Shown: positions 39,228 through 48,595 of the stretch, piece by piece | Numbering within the stretch: the stretch's first letter is position 1 | Layout: every line of letters begins with the position of its first letter | The notes under the pieces: generated by a model | Database searches by the model: none | Seen by the model: the letters and a program-made list of their open reading frames with translations, nothing else | What the model was told of the DNA's origin: nothing | Translations under genes and position numbers: made by a program | Assembly (NCBI GenBank): GCA_946555345.1 | Contig: CAMNSS010000011.1 | Span: 1 to 64,000, forward strand | Reading direction: 5' to 3' | Source: an uncultured Eubacterium sp. | Lineage (GTDB): Bacteria > Bacillota > Clostridia > Peptostreptococcales > Anaerovoracaceae | DNA length: 64,000 bases

Positions 39228-41108
39228 ATGGATAACGGCATGAGGAAAACGAGGACGGATACGGAAGCTGCGATAACCAACGAGGATGTGCAGGGGTTTG
39301 AAACATTGCTCAGGGAGTATCAGCAAGGAAAGCAAGTCATTGACCAGAAAGCCACGGCAAACTGGGAGTGGTGGAGGATGCGGCACTGGGAACAGATGGG
39401 ATCTAAAGATGCTGGCGATGAGGAGAATGCAACGTCCGCATGGCTGTTCAATTCCATCATCAATAAGCACGCCGATATCATGGATAATTTTCCGAAACCG
39501 AACGTGTTGCCAAGGGAGCAGCAGGACGAAGCGGAAGCAAAAGCCTTGTCGCAAATCCTCCCCGTCATCTCTGAACGCAATGATTATGAGCAGGTGTACA
39601 GCGATAAGTCGCTGGATCTTCTCGTCGATGGGGGATGCGTCACGAGCGTGCTTTGGGATAACACGCTGAATAACGGTTTGGGTGATATTTCCATAAAACG
39701 GGTTGATGTGCATAATATCTTTTGGCAGCCGGGCATAGAGGACATACAGGAATCGGAAGCGGTCTTTGTATCGAGGCTGGTGGACAATGATAAGCTGGCC
39801 GCAATGTACCCGCAGATGAAAGGAAAGGAAGGCGGGGGCAGGACGACGCAGGAATACGTCAACCGGGACGAGCAGGCAGATGAACAGAAGAAGAGCGAAG
39901 TGTGGGATATGTACTATAAGACCACCGTCCAGGAAGAAGTGGCGTCCGATCCCAGGACGGGGGATGCCGTGAAGCGGCCGAGAACTGTGCTGCATTTTGT
40001 AAAGTTCTGCAATGGAGAGCTGCTTTATGCATCGGAAAATGATCCCGGCATGGAAGGTGGCTGGTATCAGCATGGGCAGTACCCGTTTGTGGTGGCTTCC
40101 CTTTTTCAGATCAAGGACAGCCCTTGGGGATTCGGTTACGTGGACGTTATGAAATCCCCGCAAGCCCAGATCGACAAGCTGGATCAGATGATCTTAAAAA
40201 ATGCGTCTATGGTAGGAACGAAACGGTGGGCTGTGCGGGAAAATGCGGAAATAAATGCAGATGATTTCGCAGATTGGGGCAAGGTCATGGTGAGGGTTTC
40301 CGGTTCTGCGCCGCTCGACGACATCATGAAGGAAATTTCTGCAAGCCCTATTCCTGCGTTTGTGGTGCAACATAAGGCGAACATGATCGAACAGCTCAAG
40401 GAAACCTCCGGCAACCGTGATGTTTCGCAGGGAAGCGCGCAGGGCGGGGTCACGGCGGCAACGGCGATCGCTGCATTGCAGGAAGCGGGCAGCAAGCTGT
40501 CAAGGAGCGTCAACAGGACGCTTTACCGGGCAAAGCGGCAGGAAGATTACCTTCAAGTGGAATTAATCAGGCAGTTTTACACAGAACCCCGTTCGTTTCG
40601 GATAGACAACGAAGACGGGTCGTGGGATTTCATAGAATATGGCGGCGATGCCGCAATGCGGCGCAGGGAGGCGCGCGGAGCTGTGTTTGACATTCAGATC
40701 ACGGCGGAAAAACAGTCTCCGTTCAGCAGGGCAGCCCAGAATGAGACGATGAAGGAAATGTATGGGCTTGGACTGTTTGCCCCGAATAATGCGGAACCAG
40801 CCCTTGTGTGCATAGAGGGAATGGAGTTCGAGGGCAAGGAAAAAATCAAGCAGCAGATTCAGCAGAATAGTGTTTTCATGCAACAGTTCCAAGCGATGCA
40901 GCAAGCGATCATGTCGGCGGAAACGCAGTATCCTGGGCTTGGCATTGCAGCGATGGCAGGGCTTGCGCCGATGCCGGCGCCAGATAGCGGGCGGGCAATG
41001 CAGGCGGAGGAAGGAACGCCGGAGGAACGCGCGGCTAAGACGGAAACCGACAGCACAAGGACGGCAAAGGCCAGGGTAAGCGCAGCAAAACAGGCAAGGA
41101 TCGGATAG
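39228..41108 (+). CDS. Portal protein (P22-like)
   Basis: The 626-residue protein occupies the portal position directly after terminase and has the length and composition of P22/T7-type portals. The N-terminal region contains WEWWRMRHWEQMG and the wing. The GYVDVMKSPQAQIDKLDQMILKNA helix (near residue 305) is the stem-crown signature of the family. A Gln-rich segment (IKQQIQQNSVFMQQFQAMQQA) and a disordered acidic/basic tail end it. It forms the dodecameric DNA entry ring. The class supports a podovirus-like virion. Confidence 0.85.
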   Translation: MDNGMRKTRTDTEAAITNEDVQGFETLLREYQQGKQVIDQKATANWEWWRMRHWEQMGSKDAGDEENATSAWLFNSIINKHADIMDNFPKPNVLPREQQDEAEAKALSQILPVISERNDYEQVYSDKSLDLLVDGGCVTSVLWDNTLNNGLGDISIKRVDVHNIFWQPGIEDIQESEAVFVSRLVDNDKLAAMYPQMKGKEGGGRTTQEYVNRDEQADEQKKSEVWDMYYKTTVQEEVASDPRTGDAVKRPRTVLHFVKFCNGELLYASENDPGMEGGWYQHGQYPFVVASLFQIKDSPWGFGYVDVMKSPQAQIDKLDQMILKNASMVGTKRWAVRENAEINADDFADWGKVMVRVSGSAPLDDIMKEISASPIPAFVVQHKANMIEQLKETSGNRDVSQGSAQGGVTAATAIAALQEAGSKLSRSVNRTLYRAKRQEDYLQVELIRQFYTEPRSFRIDNEDGSWDFIEYGGDAAMRRREARGAVFDIQITAEKQSPFSRAAQNETMKEMYGLGLFAPNNAEPALVCIEGMEFEGKEKIKQQIQQNSVFMQQFQAMQQAIMSAETQYPGLGIAAMAGLAPMPAPDSGRAMQAEEGTPEERAAKTETDSTRTAKARVSAAKQARIG

Positions 41109-41118
41109 GGGGGGCAGC

Positions 41119-41442
41119 ATGACAAGGGTAGTATGTTCAATAGCAGGATATGGCGCTCCGCTTTCCTTTGAATGTGCAGGCCATGCGGGCAGCAGGGCGG
41201 TATGCGCGGAATGTTCGGCTTTATGCGCAATGCTCGTCAGGTATGCGGATGAAAAGGGTCATGCCCCGGCGGTGTGCGAAGATGGGCATATAAAGATTGA
41301 AATAAGCCGTTCCAGCACGGAAATAAATGCGGTGTTTCATGCTGCGATGCTTGAATTTAAGGCGCTTGCGCAGCGGTTTGGGGAACATATAGAAGTTTGC
41401 TGGTTACGTGGGGGGAGAAATGATTTTTGGCATTCCCTATAA
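41119..41442 (+). CDS. Prp-like cysteine protease (candidate prohead protease)
   Basis: The 107-residue protein resembles Prp, the bacterial cysteine protease that removes the N-terminal extension of ribosomal protein L27 and, in staphylococcal phages, also trims capsid and scaffold proteins. FECAGHAGSRAVCAECSALC places the catalytic pair at His22 and Cys29. The loop between them is shorter than in host Prp. The C-terminal helix AMLEFKALAQRFGEHIEV matches the family end. It lies between portal and scaffold, where prohead proteases are found, and both downstream head proteins carry Prp-like N-terminal motifs. Confidence 0.75.
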   Translation: MTRVVCSIAGYGAPLSFECAGHAGSRAVCAECSALCAMLVRYADEKGHAPAVCEDGHIKIEISRSSTEINAVFHAAMLEFKALAQRFGEHIEVCWLRGGRNDFWHSL

Positions 41443-41492
41443 TTTAAACAGAAAATACGGGGTCGTGTCCCAAACCACAGGAAGGAAGCAAA

Positions 41493-42395
41493 ATGAACAA
41501 AGAGTATTTAAAAAGGCTGCATACATTCATGTTTGATGAGGGTGCGGCAGATGCCAGTTCCCCCGGAGAAGGGGATTCCGGTTCGGATGCAGAGCCAGCC
41601 GTCGTTTACGGGAAAGCCGAGGCAGGGGAAGCGGAAGGTCAGATCGGCGCTGACACAGAAGGGGAAGGCTTGCAGGACGAGCCAGACCCAGAGGCAGAGT
41701 TTGAGGAACTTATCAAAGGGCAATATGCAGACCAGTTCAACAGCCGTGTCCGGGGAATCATGCAGCAAAGGTTTAAAAATGCGGAAAATTACCAGGACAA
41801 GATCGCAAGCTATGACAAGGCGGTATCCCCGCTTTACATGATTTATGGTTTAAAGCCCGGAGATGTCCAGGGACTCGAAGATGCGATTAAAAATGACGAG
41901 GGTTTGTATGCGGCACGGGCTGACGAAGCCGGGATTACCGCAAAGCAGTACAAAGAAAACCTGCGTCTCAGGATGGAAGCCGCGCAGGGGCGCAGCATGA
42001 GGGAGGAAATGCAGCGCCAGGCGGAACGGCAGCGGACATTTAACAGGTGGGAGCAAGAAGCGCGGGAGCTACAGGAAACGTTTCCGGCATTTGACTTCAC
42101 GATGGAGCTGGAGAATCCTGATTTTGCACAGAGGCTTAATACCGGGTATTCCGTGCGGGATGCGTTTATGGCAACGCATATGAGCGAGATATTAAACGGG
42201 ATGAAAGGCGAGGTAAAAACGGATACGGCAAGGCAAATGGTGGATAATTTCCGTTTGCGGCAGTCGAGGCCTGCGGAAAACGCAGCATCGTATGCCCCGG
42301 CAGTAGTACGCAAGGCAGACCCGTCGAAATGGACAGATGAAGATTTTGACGAGGTGGAAAGGCGGGTTGAGGCGGGAGAAATCATCCGGCTGTAA
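41493..42395 (+). CDS. Capsid scaffolding protein
   Basis: The 300-residue protein directly precedes the capsid gene. It has an acidic, low-complexity N-terminal part (residues 15-80), a helical, Gln/Glu/Arg-rich middle and a short charged C-terminus, the usual scaffold composition. Its first residues (MNKEYLKRLHTFMF) closely match those of the capsid protein (MSKDYLKKLHPYMF), suggesting a shared N-terminal processing signal for the Prp-like protease. A GGAAGGAAG site precedes the ATG. Confidence 0.8.
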   Translation: MNKEYLKRLHTFMFDEGAADASSPGEGDSGSDAEPAVVYGKAEAGEAEGQIGADTEGEGLQDEPDPEAEFEELIKGQYADQFNSRVRGIMQQRFKNAENYQDKIASYDKAVSPLYMIYGLKPGDVQGLEDAIKNDEGLYAARADEAGITAKQYKENLRLRMEAAQGRSMREEMQRQAERQRTFNRWEQEARELQETFPAFDFTMELENPDFAQRLNTGYSVRDAFMATHMSEILNGMKGEVKTDTARQMVDNFRLRQSRPAENAASYAPAVVRKADPSKWTDEDFDEVERRVEAGEIIRL

Positions 42396-42434
42396 CATGG
42401 CTTTCACCCGTCATATGAGAAGGGAGAAAGAGAA

Positions 42435-43421
42435 ATGTCAAAAGATTACCTAAAGAAACTGCATCCATATATGTTTTTTGCGGAATTGAATACCAATACG
42501 ACGATGCAGGCGGGGGAAGGAAAAGACCTGTCTCCTGAAATGAAAACATATTATGATAGGATGCTCGTAAGATATGCAGAGCCGGAGCTGGTGCATGACC
42601 AGTTCGGGCAGAAGAGGCCGATTCCTTTACGGGCAGGAAAGACCATCGAGTTTAGAAGGTTTCCGGCGCTGGCCAAGCAGATGACGCCGCTTACGGAAGG
42701 CGTTACGCCTGACGGGCAGAGCTTGTCTGCGGTATCCATGACGGCCACGCTGGCGCAGTATGGCGGTTACATCGTATCTTCTGATATGCTGGAGCTGACC
42801 GCCATCGATAACGTGTTGCAGGAAACCACGAAGATCCTGGGGTCGCAGGCAGGAAGGACTTCCGACGGAATTACCAGGGAGGTATTGGCCGGCGGCACGA
42901 ACGTAAGGTACGCTGGAGGGAAAAGCTCCAGGGAGAACCTTGCGGATACGGATGTGCTTACCGTTAAGGACATCAAGAAGGCTGTCAGGGATTTAAAGGC
43001 AAAAAATGCGCCGAGAATTAACGGCTATTATATTGCGATCGTGCATCCCGATACTGTTTATGACCTGTGGGAGGATGCAGAATGGATTGAAGCGTCCAAA
43101 TATGCTGGATCCGAACAGATTTTTAAAGGCGAGGTTGGAAAGCTCTACGGCGTGCGGTTCGTGGAATCCACGGAAGCCAAGATCTGGGATGGCGAGGTTT
43201 ACGGTACGCTCGTGTTGGGCGCAAATGCGTTTGGCATAACGACCCTTGCAGGGAGGGGGATCGAGCATATCGTGAAGCAGAAAGGGTCGGCAGGCACGGG
43301 CGATCCGCTGAACCAGAGATCGTCGGTAGGGTGGAAGCTGACTAAGACGGCAAGGATTCTCGTCGATGAGTACATGGTGAGGATTGAGCATAAGGTTACG
43401 CTGCCATCCGCCGCAAACTAA
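42435..43421 (+). CDS. Major capsid protein, N4-gp56 family
   Basis: The 328-residue protein has the N4-gp56-type HK97-fold capsid pattern. It contains an N-terminal segment ending MFFAELNTNTT, the KTYYDRMLVRYAEPELVHDQFGQ helix, GKTIEFRRF, LTEGVTPDGQSLS, and later YYIAIVHPDTVYDLWED and GEVGKLYGVRFVESTEA, all typical of the family. Hundreds of copies form the icosahedral shell. The N-terminus resembles a Prp cleavage site with the predicted cut after Phe15, so the mature protein may start at Ala16. Confidence 0.92.
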   Translation: MSKDYLKKLHPYMFFAELNTNTTMQAGEGKDLSPEMKTYYDRMLVRYAEPELVHDQFGQKRPIPLRAGKTIEFRRFPALAKQMTPLTEGVTPDGQSLSAVSMTATLAQYGGYIVSSDMLELTAIDNVLQETTKILGSQAGRTSDGITREVLAGGTNVRYAGGKSSRENLADTDVLTVKDIKKAVRDLKAKNAPRINGYYIAIVHPDTVYDLWEDAEWIEASKYAGSEQIFKGEVGKLYGVRFVESTEAKIWDGEVYGTLVLGANAFGITTLAGRGIEHIVKQKGSAGTGDPLNQRSSVGWKLTKTARILVDEYMVRIEHKVTLPSAAN

Positions 43422-43435
43422 GGAAGGAGACAGGA

Positions 43436-43846
43436 ATGGCAAGCAAAAAGAATGAACAGGCAGGGATACCGGCAGAAGAGAGGGAAATGCTCAAAGCCGA
43501 ATTAAAAGCAGAAATCGAAGCGGAAGCAAGGGCTGAAATCGAAGCGGAGACAAGGGCGGAAATGAAAGCGCGGCTTGAAGCGGAAGCTTCTGCGCCGTCT
43601 TCGGGGGAGACCGGGGAACAGAAAAAGCGGGCGGAGGAAAAAATCCCCTATATGCTGCCGCTCATCGAAGGAGAGCCGGAAGAAGTCAACGTAACGGTTA
43701 ATGGAAGGACCATCCAAATCCTCCGGGGCGAGCAGGTGAAGATTCCGAGGATGTTTGCGGAGGTTTTGGACAACCAGGCCATGCAGATGAAGTATCTGCG
43801 GAAATACCAGCAAGAAAAGAAAGAGCAGGTAACGATAGTCGAATGA
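43436..43846 (+). CDS. Head-associated protein with helical repeats
   Basis: The 136-residue protein follows the capsid gene by 14 nt. Residues about 15-50 are a run of near-repeats of the type AEIEAEARAEIEAETRAE, forming one long charged helix. The C-terminal half has a compact domain (VNVTVNGRTIQILRGEQVKIPRMFAEVLDNQ). Proteins of this shape regularly follow N4-gp56 capsids in Clostridia prophages. A role as a head decoration or completion protein is inferred from position only. Confidence 0.55.
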   Translation: MASKKNEQAGIPAEEREMLKAELKAEIEAEARAEIEAETRAEMKARLEAEASAPSSGETGEQKKRAEEKIPYMLPLIEGEPEEVNVTVNGRTIQILRGEQVKIPRMFAEVLDNQAMQMKYLRKYQQEKKEQVTIVE

Positions 43847-43889
43847 TGTATGTCAAGAACTACTAACCATACGATCAATTTCACGGAGG

Positions 43890-43913
43890 GAGCGGCGGAT
43901 TGCCTGCTCTTTT
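43890..43913 (+). terminator. Terminator between head and adhesion genes
   Basis: GAGCGGC (43890-43896) pairs with GCC and GCTC (43902-43909, one bulged T) around a 5-nt loop and is followed by TTTT. It would lower transcription from the head genes into the receptor-binding genes. Confidence 0.4.
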
Positions 43914-43931
43914 CGTATTCAGGAGGGAAGC

Positions 43932-44990
43932 ATGAACTATAAGGAATTTAATATATCATTGCCGGTCAACACGAACAACGTAGCCGTGGTGGATGGAATC
44001 GTGCAGTATGATACGGCAAATATCGTAAATATACGCCTTATGGACGGCGTGAAGCCGTTTGACTTTACAGGGTATACGGAGGTTTTTATCGAGATATGCA
44101 AGCCTGATGGAAACCATATCCAGGCCTGCGTTACGGACGATCCGAAGGTGAATGGGGACAATAACCCATATACGATTCATGTGGCAGATCCAAAGGAGGG
44201 CAGGATATCTTTTAACCTGCATGGGCAGGCGACGGTTCTTGCTGGCACGCATTTCGGTCAGATCATGATTGCTTCCGGCGGCAAGGTTCTCACGACGGCG
44301 AGGGTAAATTATTATGTCGGGGACACGTTGCAGAGCGACGCTGATCCGGGCGGCATTACATCTTCCGGGGAATATTCATCCCTGCGGACGCTGATTGCCA
44401 GAAACTCTGCCATCGCTACGGCGGAAAGAGACCGGGTAGATGCGGAAACTTTGCGGAAGCTGGCGGAGCTGGCAAGGGAAAACCGGATTGATGCGCTTGC
44501 GGATGAAATAAGGGATTACCTTAACAATGCCGTGGGGTATGTAGAGCAGACGGAGGATTATATGGAGCGGGCGCAGCGGTTCGCTGAATTGGCGCAGAAT
44601 CCTTCGGCAGAAATCATGGAAAGCTTGATCGCAGAACTTAACCTTGCATCGGAAACTTACGTGGATGGCTCGATTGCCACGGCTACGAAGAATTTTGATG
44701 CAGGGAATTATACGGATAATGCGGAGGCAAAGAAGCTGCTCAAGGTCCGCAGGGGAAACGAAGCGGATTTGCCGCCGCTTGAGGCTGGCGAGCTTGGCTT
44801 TTCCGTGGATGCAGGGACGGCATACATCGGGGGGAGTTCCGGGAATATACCGCTTAACGGTGCATATGCGGCGGGAACGACAGCCCCGCAGAGGAAAGAT
44901 TTGCTCTGGATAGACACGTCGGCTGGCGGCGCGGTTAAATATTGGGATGGAAGCGCATGGCAGCCTGCGGCAACGGCTGTGTTCGCATAG
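43932..44990 (+). CDS. BppU-like receptor-binding or baseplate protein
   Basis: The 352-residue protein has an N-terminal domain (1-140) like the BppU/Orf48 upper-baseplate module. It starts MNYKEFNISLPVNTNNVAVVDGIVQYDTANIVNIRLMDG and includes GRISFNLHGQATVLAGTHFGQIMI. A coiled-coil shaft (about 150-225) and a small C-terminal tip domain (ADLPPLEAGELGFSVDAGTAYIGGSSGNIPL) follow. This tip is common in phage fibres. It probably forms a trimeric adhesion device. GGAGGGAAG precedes the ATG. Confidence 0.7.
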   Translation: MNYKEFNISLPVNTNNVAVVDGIVQYDTANIVNIRLMDGVKPFDFTGYTEVFIEICKPDGNHIQACVTDDPKVNGDNNPYTIHVADPKEGRISFNLHGQATVLAGTHFGQIMIASGGKVLTTARVNYYVGDTLQSDADPGGITSSGEYSSLRTLIARNSAIATAERDRVDAETLRKLAELARENRIDALADEIRDYLNNAVGYVEQTEDYMERAQRFAELAQNPSAEIMESLIAELNLASETYVDGSIATATKNFDAGNYTDNAEAKKLLKVRRGNEADLPPLEAGELGFSVDAGTAYIGGSSGNIPLNGAYAAGTTAPQRKDLLWIDTSAGGAVKYWDGSAWQPAATAVFA

Positions 44991-45000
44991 GAGGAATGTG

Positions 45001-46563
45001 ATGGGAAGGTTATTGACGGCGAAAAAATCCACGTATGGAAGCCCGTACGCATATTATACGGTGGACGTATCGGTAGAGCGCAGGACTCCTGCGGCAGTGA
45101 AGCTTTTGGTAACGGTAACAGCGAGGCTTCAATATTCCAACAGTTGGCTCGGCACAGGCAGGGGATATGGCCTTGTAGCTAGTATTTATGCAGGCGGATC
45201 ATGGCATTCGTTTACGATTAAGAGCGAAAGTGTTACGTGGAGGGGGACGGCAGGCCATGTGGCGAGCGCAAGGATAACGATTCCTGCCAGCGTGTCAGCA
45301 GCATCGCTTTCAGGAGTTTATTTCATGGTGGAGCGGACGCCAGGCGGAGGAAATGCGGCGCGGCTTTTGCAGGTGGGCGTGGGCGGCATTAGCATCGGCA
45401 GCGTGTCGGCGGCATATGGCAATGTGAAGCTTACGGCCGAAAACATAGACCAGGCGAAATCGATGCTGCGGCTTTCCGGGATTCCTGTGTCCGCAGGGTA
45501 TGCAAGGACGATTCAATGGTACAACGGGGGTTCTTTGATCGGCACGACGTCCATAAGCGCTTCATCGGCTGCTGCCTCTTTTTCCTATCCGCTTACAGGT
45601 CTGTTGCCGAATACGGATTACACGGTGAAGGCTGTCGTTTACAGCGGGAGTACGAAGCTTGCGGAAAGGTCTGTGGTGGTATCAACGCCACAGGAGACGG
45701 GATCGCTTTCTCTTTCGGCGGCGGCTACATACCTTATCGCCGATGTGAGCGGTATGTTTCATCTGCCGAATTATGCGAGGGATGTAGAATTTTATATTAA
45801 AAAATCCACGGATGATGATTATGTGCTGGCCAGCATGAAGAAGACGCAGGCAGAGGGCGTGGGTGCAAGCCTTACAGGGTTGATTTCTAATGTAAAGTAT
45901 GACGTGATGGTCCGCATCAAGAATGGAAGCATGACGCTAAAAACGCTGTATGGCACGATGCTGACTGAAAAGGATACATCCCTGCTTCCGACGGCGAGAA
46001 TTGAAAACATCACGCAGAGGCTGGGGACAAGGAACTGTACCATTTCATGGATTGCGGATAAGGCGGTAGCCGGGACTGCGTATGCGGTACAGGCGAAGAT
46101 GGATGGGGCGTCTGATTGGGTTACGCTGAAAAACTTAACGAACGTGGATTCCCCTGTGGTTGTTACAGCCAAGGCGGGGAATGCAGACACGTTGTTCCGA
46201 ATCTCTTCCGCGAATGATTTGGTTGTGGCGGGCGCAGTAAATTACAGCAATGTGTTTGCGCTGTATGTGCGGGATGATTTTGCGTGGGATGTTGCCAAAA
46301 CGGAAGGTGTGCCGCTTGTCATTACGGCGGGCGAGTGGAACCGGCTGCGCGAGTATGCCATATCACGAAACCGTGAGCTGGGCAATACGGTGAACCTGCC
46401 CTTAGTGAAGCAGGGCGACGCCATAACGGCAGGGCTTTACAACATCATGAAGGATGCGGTATCGCAGGTGGCCGTTGTCGGTGTTTCGGATAAGGCGCGG
46501 GGCGATATTATAACTGCTGCGGATATCGACAGCCTTAGGATTGCGATCAATAAAACAGCATAG
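45001..46563 (+). CDS. Tail/adhesin protein with Ig-like or Fn3 domains
   Basis: The 520-residue protein starts at ATG 45001 after GGAGG. The N-terminal about 150 residues form a beta-rich virion-binding part. At least two fibronectin type III/Ig-like modules follow (for example YPLTGLLPNTDYTVKAVVYSGSTK near residue 200 and LTGLISNVKYDVMVRIKNG near residue 300). The C-terminal region (GVPLVITAGEWNRLREYAISRNRELG) is shared with other phage tail proteins. Its likely role is carbohydrate binding or spacing in the tail fibre. No enzyme motifs are seen. Confidence 0.6.
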   Translation: MGRLLTAKKSTYGSPYAYYTVDVSVERRTPAAVKLLVTVTARLQYSNSWLGTGRGYGLVASIYAGGSWHSFTIKSESVTWRGTAGHVASARITIPASVSAASLSGVYFMVERTPGGGNAARLLQVGVGGISIGSVSAAYGNVKLTAENIDQAKSMLRLSGIPVSAGYARTIQWYNGGSLIGTTSISASSAAASFSYPLTGLLPNTDYTVKAVVYSGSTKLAERSVVVSTPQETGSLSLSAAATYLIADVSGMFHLPNYARDVEFYIKKSTDDDYVLASMKKTQAEGVGASLTGLISNVKYDVMVRIKNGSMTLKTLYGTMLTEKDTSLLPTARIENITQRLGTRNCTISWIADKAVAGTAYAVQAKMDGASDWVTLKNLTNVDSPVVVTAKAGNADTLFRISSANDLVVAGAVNYSNVFALYVRDDFAWDVAKTEGVPLVITAGEWNRLREYAISRNRELGNTVNLPLVKQGDAITAGLYNIMKDAVSQVAVVGVSDKARGDIITAADIDSLRIAINKTA

Positions 46564-46623
46564 GGGAGAAACTTTGCCGTTCTTTTTTTTATACTTATGA
46601 TAAAAGCAGGGAGGAGGCAGGGC

Positions 46624-46992
46624 ATGAGGCTGTCAGAGGCGATAGAGCAGGTTAAGAAGGAAAAACCGCATTCGTTCAGCATGGATCACTGCACGTTATT
46701 CATAAATGAGGCGGAAGCATCCGTGCAGGAATATCTGGGCGTGCCAGCGGGCGAGTGGACGAAGTATGACTGGAAAGAGGATGGCAATAAAGCCCTTATT
46801 GCGCCAGAGCCGTACAGTGCGCTGTATCTTTCGTGGCTCAAGGCGAAGATTGATTATGTCAATGAAGAATATGAGTCTTATGCCACGAACCAGGCGCAAT
46901 TTGAGTCTGATTTTGCGGCGTTTGCGGCATGGGCTGTGCGGGAGAAGAAGGTGCGCAAAGCGCTTCCAACGGAAGTTAAGAATTGGTGGTGA
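46624..46992 (+). CDS. Head-completion/connector-like protein
   Basis: The 122-residue helical protein starts at ATG 46624 with GGGAGGAGG. It begins MRLSEAIEQVKKEKPHSFSMDHCTLFINEAEASVQEYLG and is followed by a gp10-like protein. Its size and place recall the P22 gp4 type connector or small head-tail adaptors that seal the portal. I see no peptidoglycan-hydrolase motif, unlike P22 gp4. The assignment is inference from order and helix pattern. Confidence 0.5.
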   Translation: MRLSEAIEQVKKEKPHSFSMDHCTLFINEAEASVQEYLGVPAGEWTKYDWKEDGNKALIAPEPYSALYLSWLKAKIDYVNEEYESYATNQAQFESDFAAFAAWAVREKKVRKALPTEVKNWW

Positions 46993-46996
46993 TGTG

Positions 46997-48595
46997 ATGA
47001 GGCTTGTAGCGCCAGTATACAAATTTAACCCGCGGCAGGAGCGGATCTTGGAATTTAAAGGATATAATAAAAAGTCCGTGATCGAGGATGGGGAGATGCG
47101 GGATATGTACAACCTTTCCTCGGACGAATATCCCTGCCTTGCGCAGAGGAGGCCGAGGGTGGTATACACTGAAAGTTTTGAACGGCCAACGGCGATGATC
47201 ACGAAGAATAAGAAACTCGCCGTGATATCGGACGGGCAGTTTTGTTATGACGGAATTATATATCCGTCCCTTAAACTTGGGGATGCGGCCAGGATGGTGG
47301 CGATCAACTCGAAGATATGCTTTTTCCCGGAAAAGAAATATTTTGACGTGGTAATCGAAGACATTGGGGACATGGAGGCGGAAACAAGGCTGGAAGATGT
47401 TGAAGTCGTTGTTACCGCATCAACGGTTACGTTTTCGTCAGGCGGCTTTGCGGCGAAGTTTTCCGTCGGGGACGCCGTGCAGGTAAAGGCGGAAGGGGAA
47501 GGCGCGGAAGCCCTGAACCTGTCGGCCGTCATCCAGGCGGTAACGGATACGGCAATTACATTTCCGGAGGAGACGTTTATTTCCCTTATTGCAGAGGGAG
47601 AGACGGAAAAGCGGATTACTGTTGCGGAAATATCCGTTACAAGGAGCTGTCCTGACCTGGATTTTGTCATGGAATCCAACAACAGGCTATGGGGCGTATC
47701 GAATAAGGACAACACGATCTATGCCTGCAAGCTGGGCGATCCCACGAACTGGGCGTATTACCAGAACACTTCGTTGGATTCTTATTACGCCCAGCAGGGA
47801 ACGGACGGGGAATGGACGGGTTGTGCTGCTTACAGCAAGCACCTTCTCTTTTTTAAAGAGGATTATATACACAAGGTATACGGCTCTAGCCCGGCCAGCT
47901 ACCAGATCGAGACAGCGCAGTGCCACGCTTTGGAAAAGGGGAGCAGCAAGTCCGTGGCGATTATCAATGAAACCGTGCTGTATAAGTCACAGCTTGGGAT
48001 CATGGCGTATTCCGGCGGCGTGCCGATGTTGATATCGGAAAATTTCGGAACGGACAGGTATACGGATGCTATTGCTGGCACGGACGGGATCAAGTATGTC
48101 GTTTCTGTTCTTGAAGGCGGCAGGCCGAGGCTTCTCGTTTACGATATGGAGCGGTTTCTCTGGCATAAGGAAGACCATATGCGGGTAAGGGATTTTTGCT
48201 ATCATGACGGGCGGCTTCTTGCGATCAATGAGGATGACAATAAGATATATGACATGATGCCCACGGGCGTGGCGGAAGAAAAGATGCCGATCGAGTGGAT
48301 GGCGGAGCTGGGACCGTTTGATGAATTTATCGAAGATAAGAAGGTTTATTCGAGGCTCAAGATGCGGCTTAGCCTGGCAGACTTGGCGGAGCTTACGGTC
48401 ATGGTTAGCGCCGATGGCGGGGATTGGGAGCGGATTGAGCATCTCAATGCGGAATATGACAGGGCAATCGTGCTTCCCATCGTGCCGCGCAGGTGCGATA
48501 AGTTTGCGATAAGGCTTGAGGGCAAAGGCAGATGCCGAATCGAGTCCCTTGTGCGGGAGTACAGGCAGGGGACGATAAACGGAAGTGTAAAATAA
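46997..48595 (+). CDS. Tail stabilisation protein, P22 gp10-like
   Basis: The 532-residue protein has repeated beta-propeller-like segments: MYNLSSDEYPCLAQRRPR, LWGVSNKDNTIYACKLGDPTNW, AAYSKHLLFFKEDYIHKVYG and FCYHDGRLLAINEDDNKIYDM. This is the pattern of the packaged-DNA stabilisation proteins of short-tailed phages. It would form part of the tail hub below the portal and connector. ATG 46997 lies 4 nt after the previous stop. Absence of tube and tape-measure genes nearby supports this short-tail reading. Confidence 0.6.
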   Translation: MRLVAPVYKFNPRQERILEFKGYNKKSVIEDGEMRDMYNLSSDEYPCLAQRRPRVVYTESFERPTAMITKNKKLAVISDGQFCYDGIIYPSLKLGDAARMVAINSKICFFPEKKYFDVVIEDIGDMEAETRLEDVEVVVTASTVTFSSGGFAAKFSVGDAVQVKAEGEGAEALNLSAVIQAVTDTAITFPEETFISLIAEGETEKRITVAEISVTRSCPDLDFVMESNNRLWGVSNKDNTIYACKLGDPTNWAYYQNTSLDSYYAQQGTDGEWTGCAAYSKHLLFFKEDYIHKVYGSSPASYQIETAQCHALEKGSSKSVAIINETVLYKSQLGIMAYSGGVPMLISENFGTDRYTDAIAGTDGIKYVVSVLEGGRPRLLVYDMERFLWHKEDHMRVRDFCYHDGRLLAINEDDNKIYDMMPTGVAEEKMPIEWMAELGPFDEFIEDKKVYSRLKMRLSLADLAELTVMVSADGGDWERIEHLNAEYDRAIVLPIVPRRCDKFAIRLEGKGRCRIESLVREYRQGTINGSVK

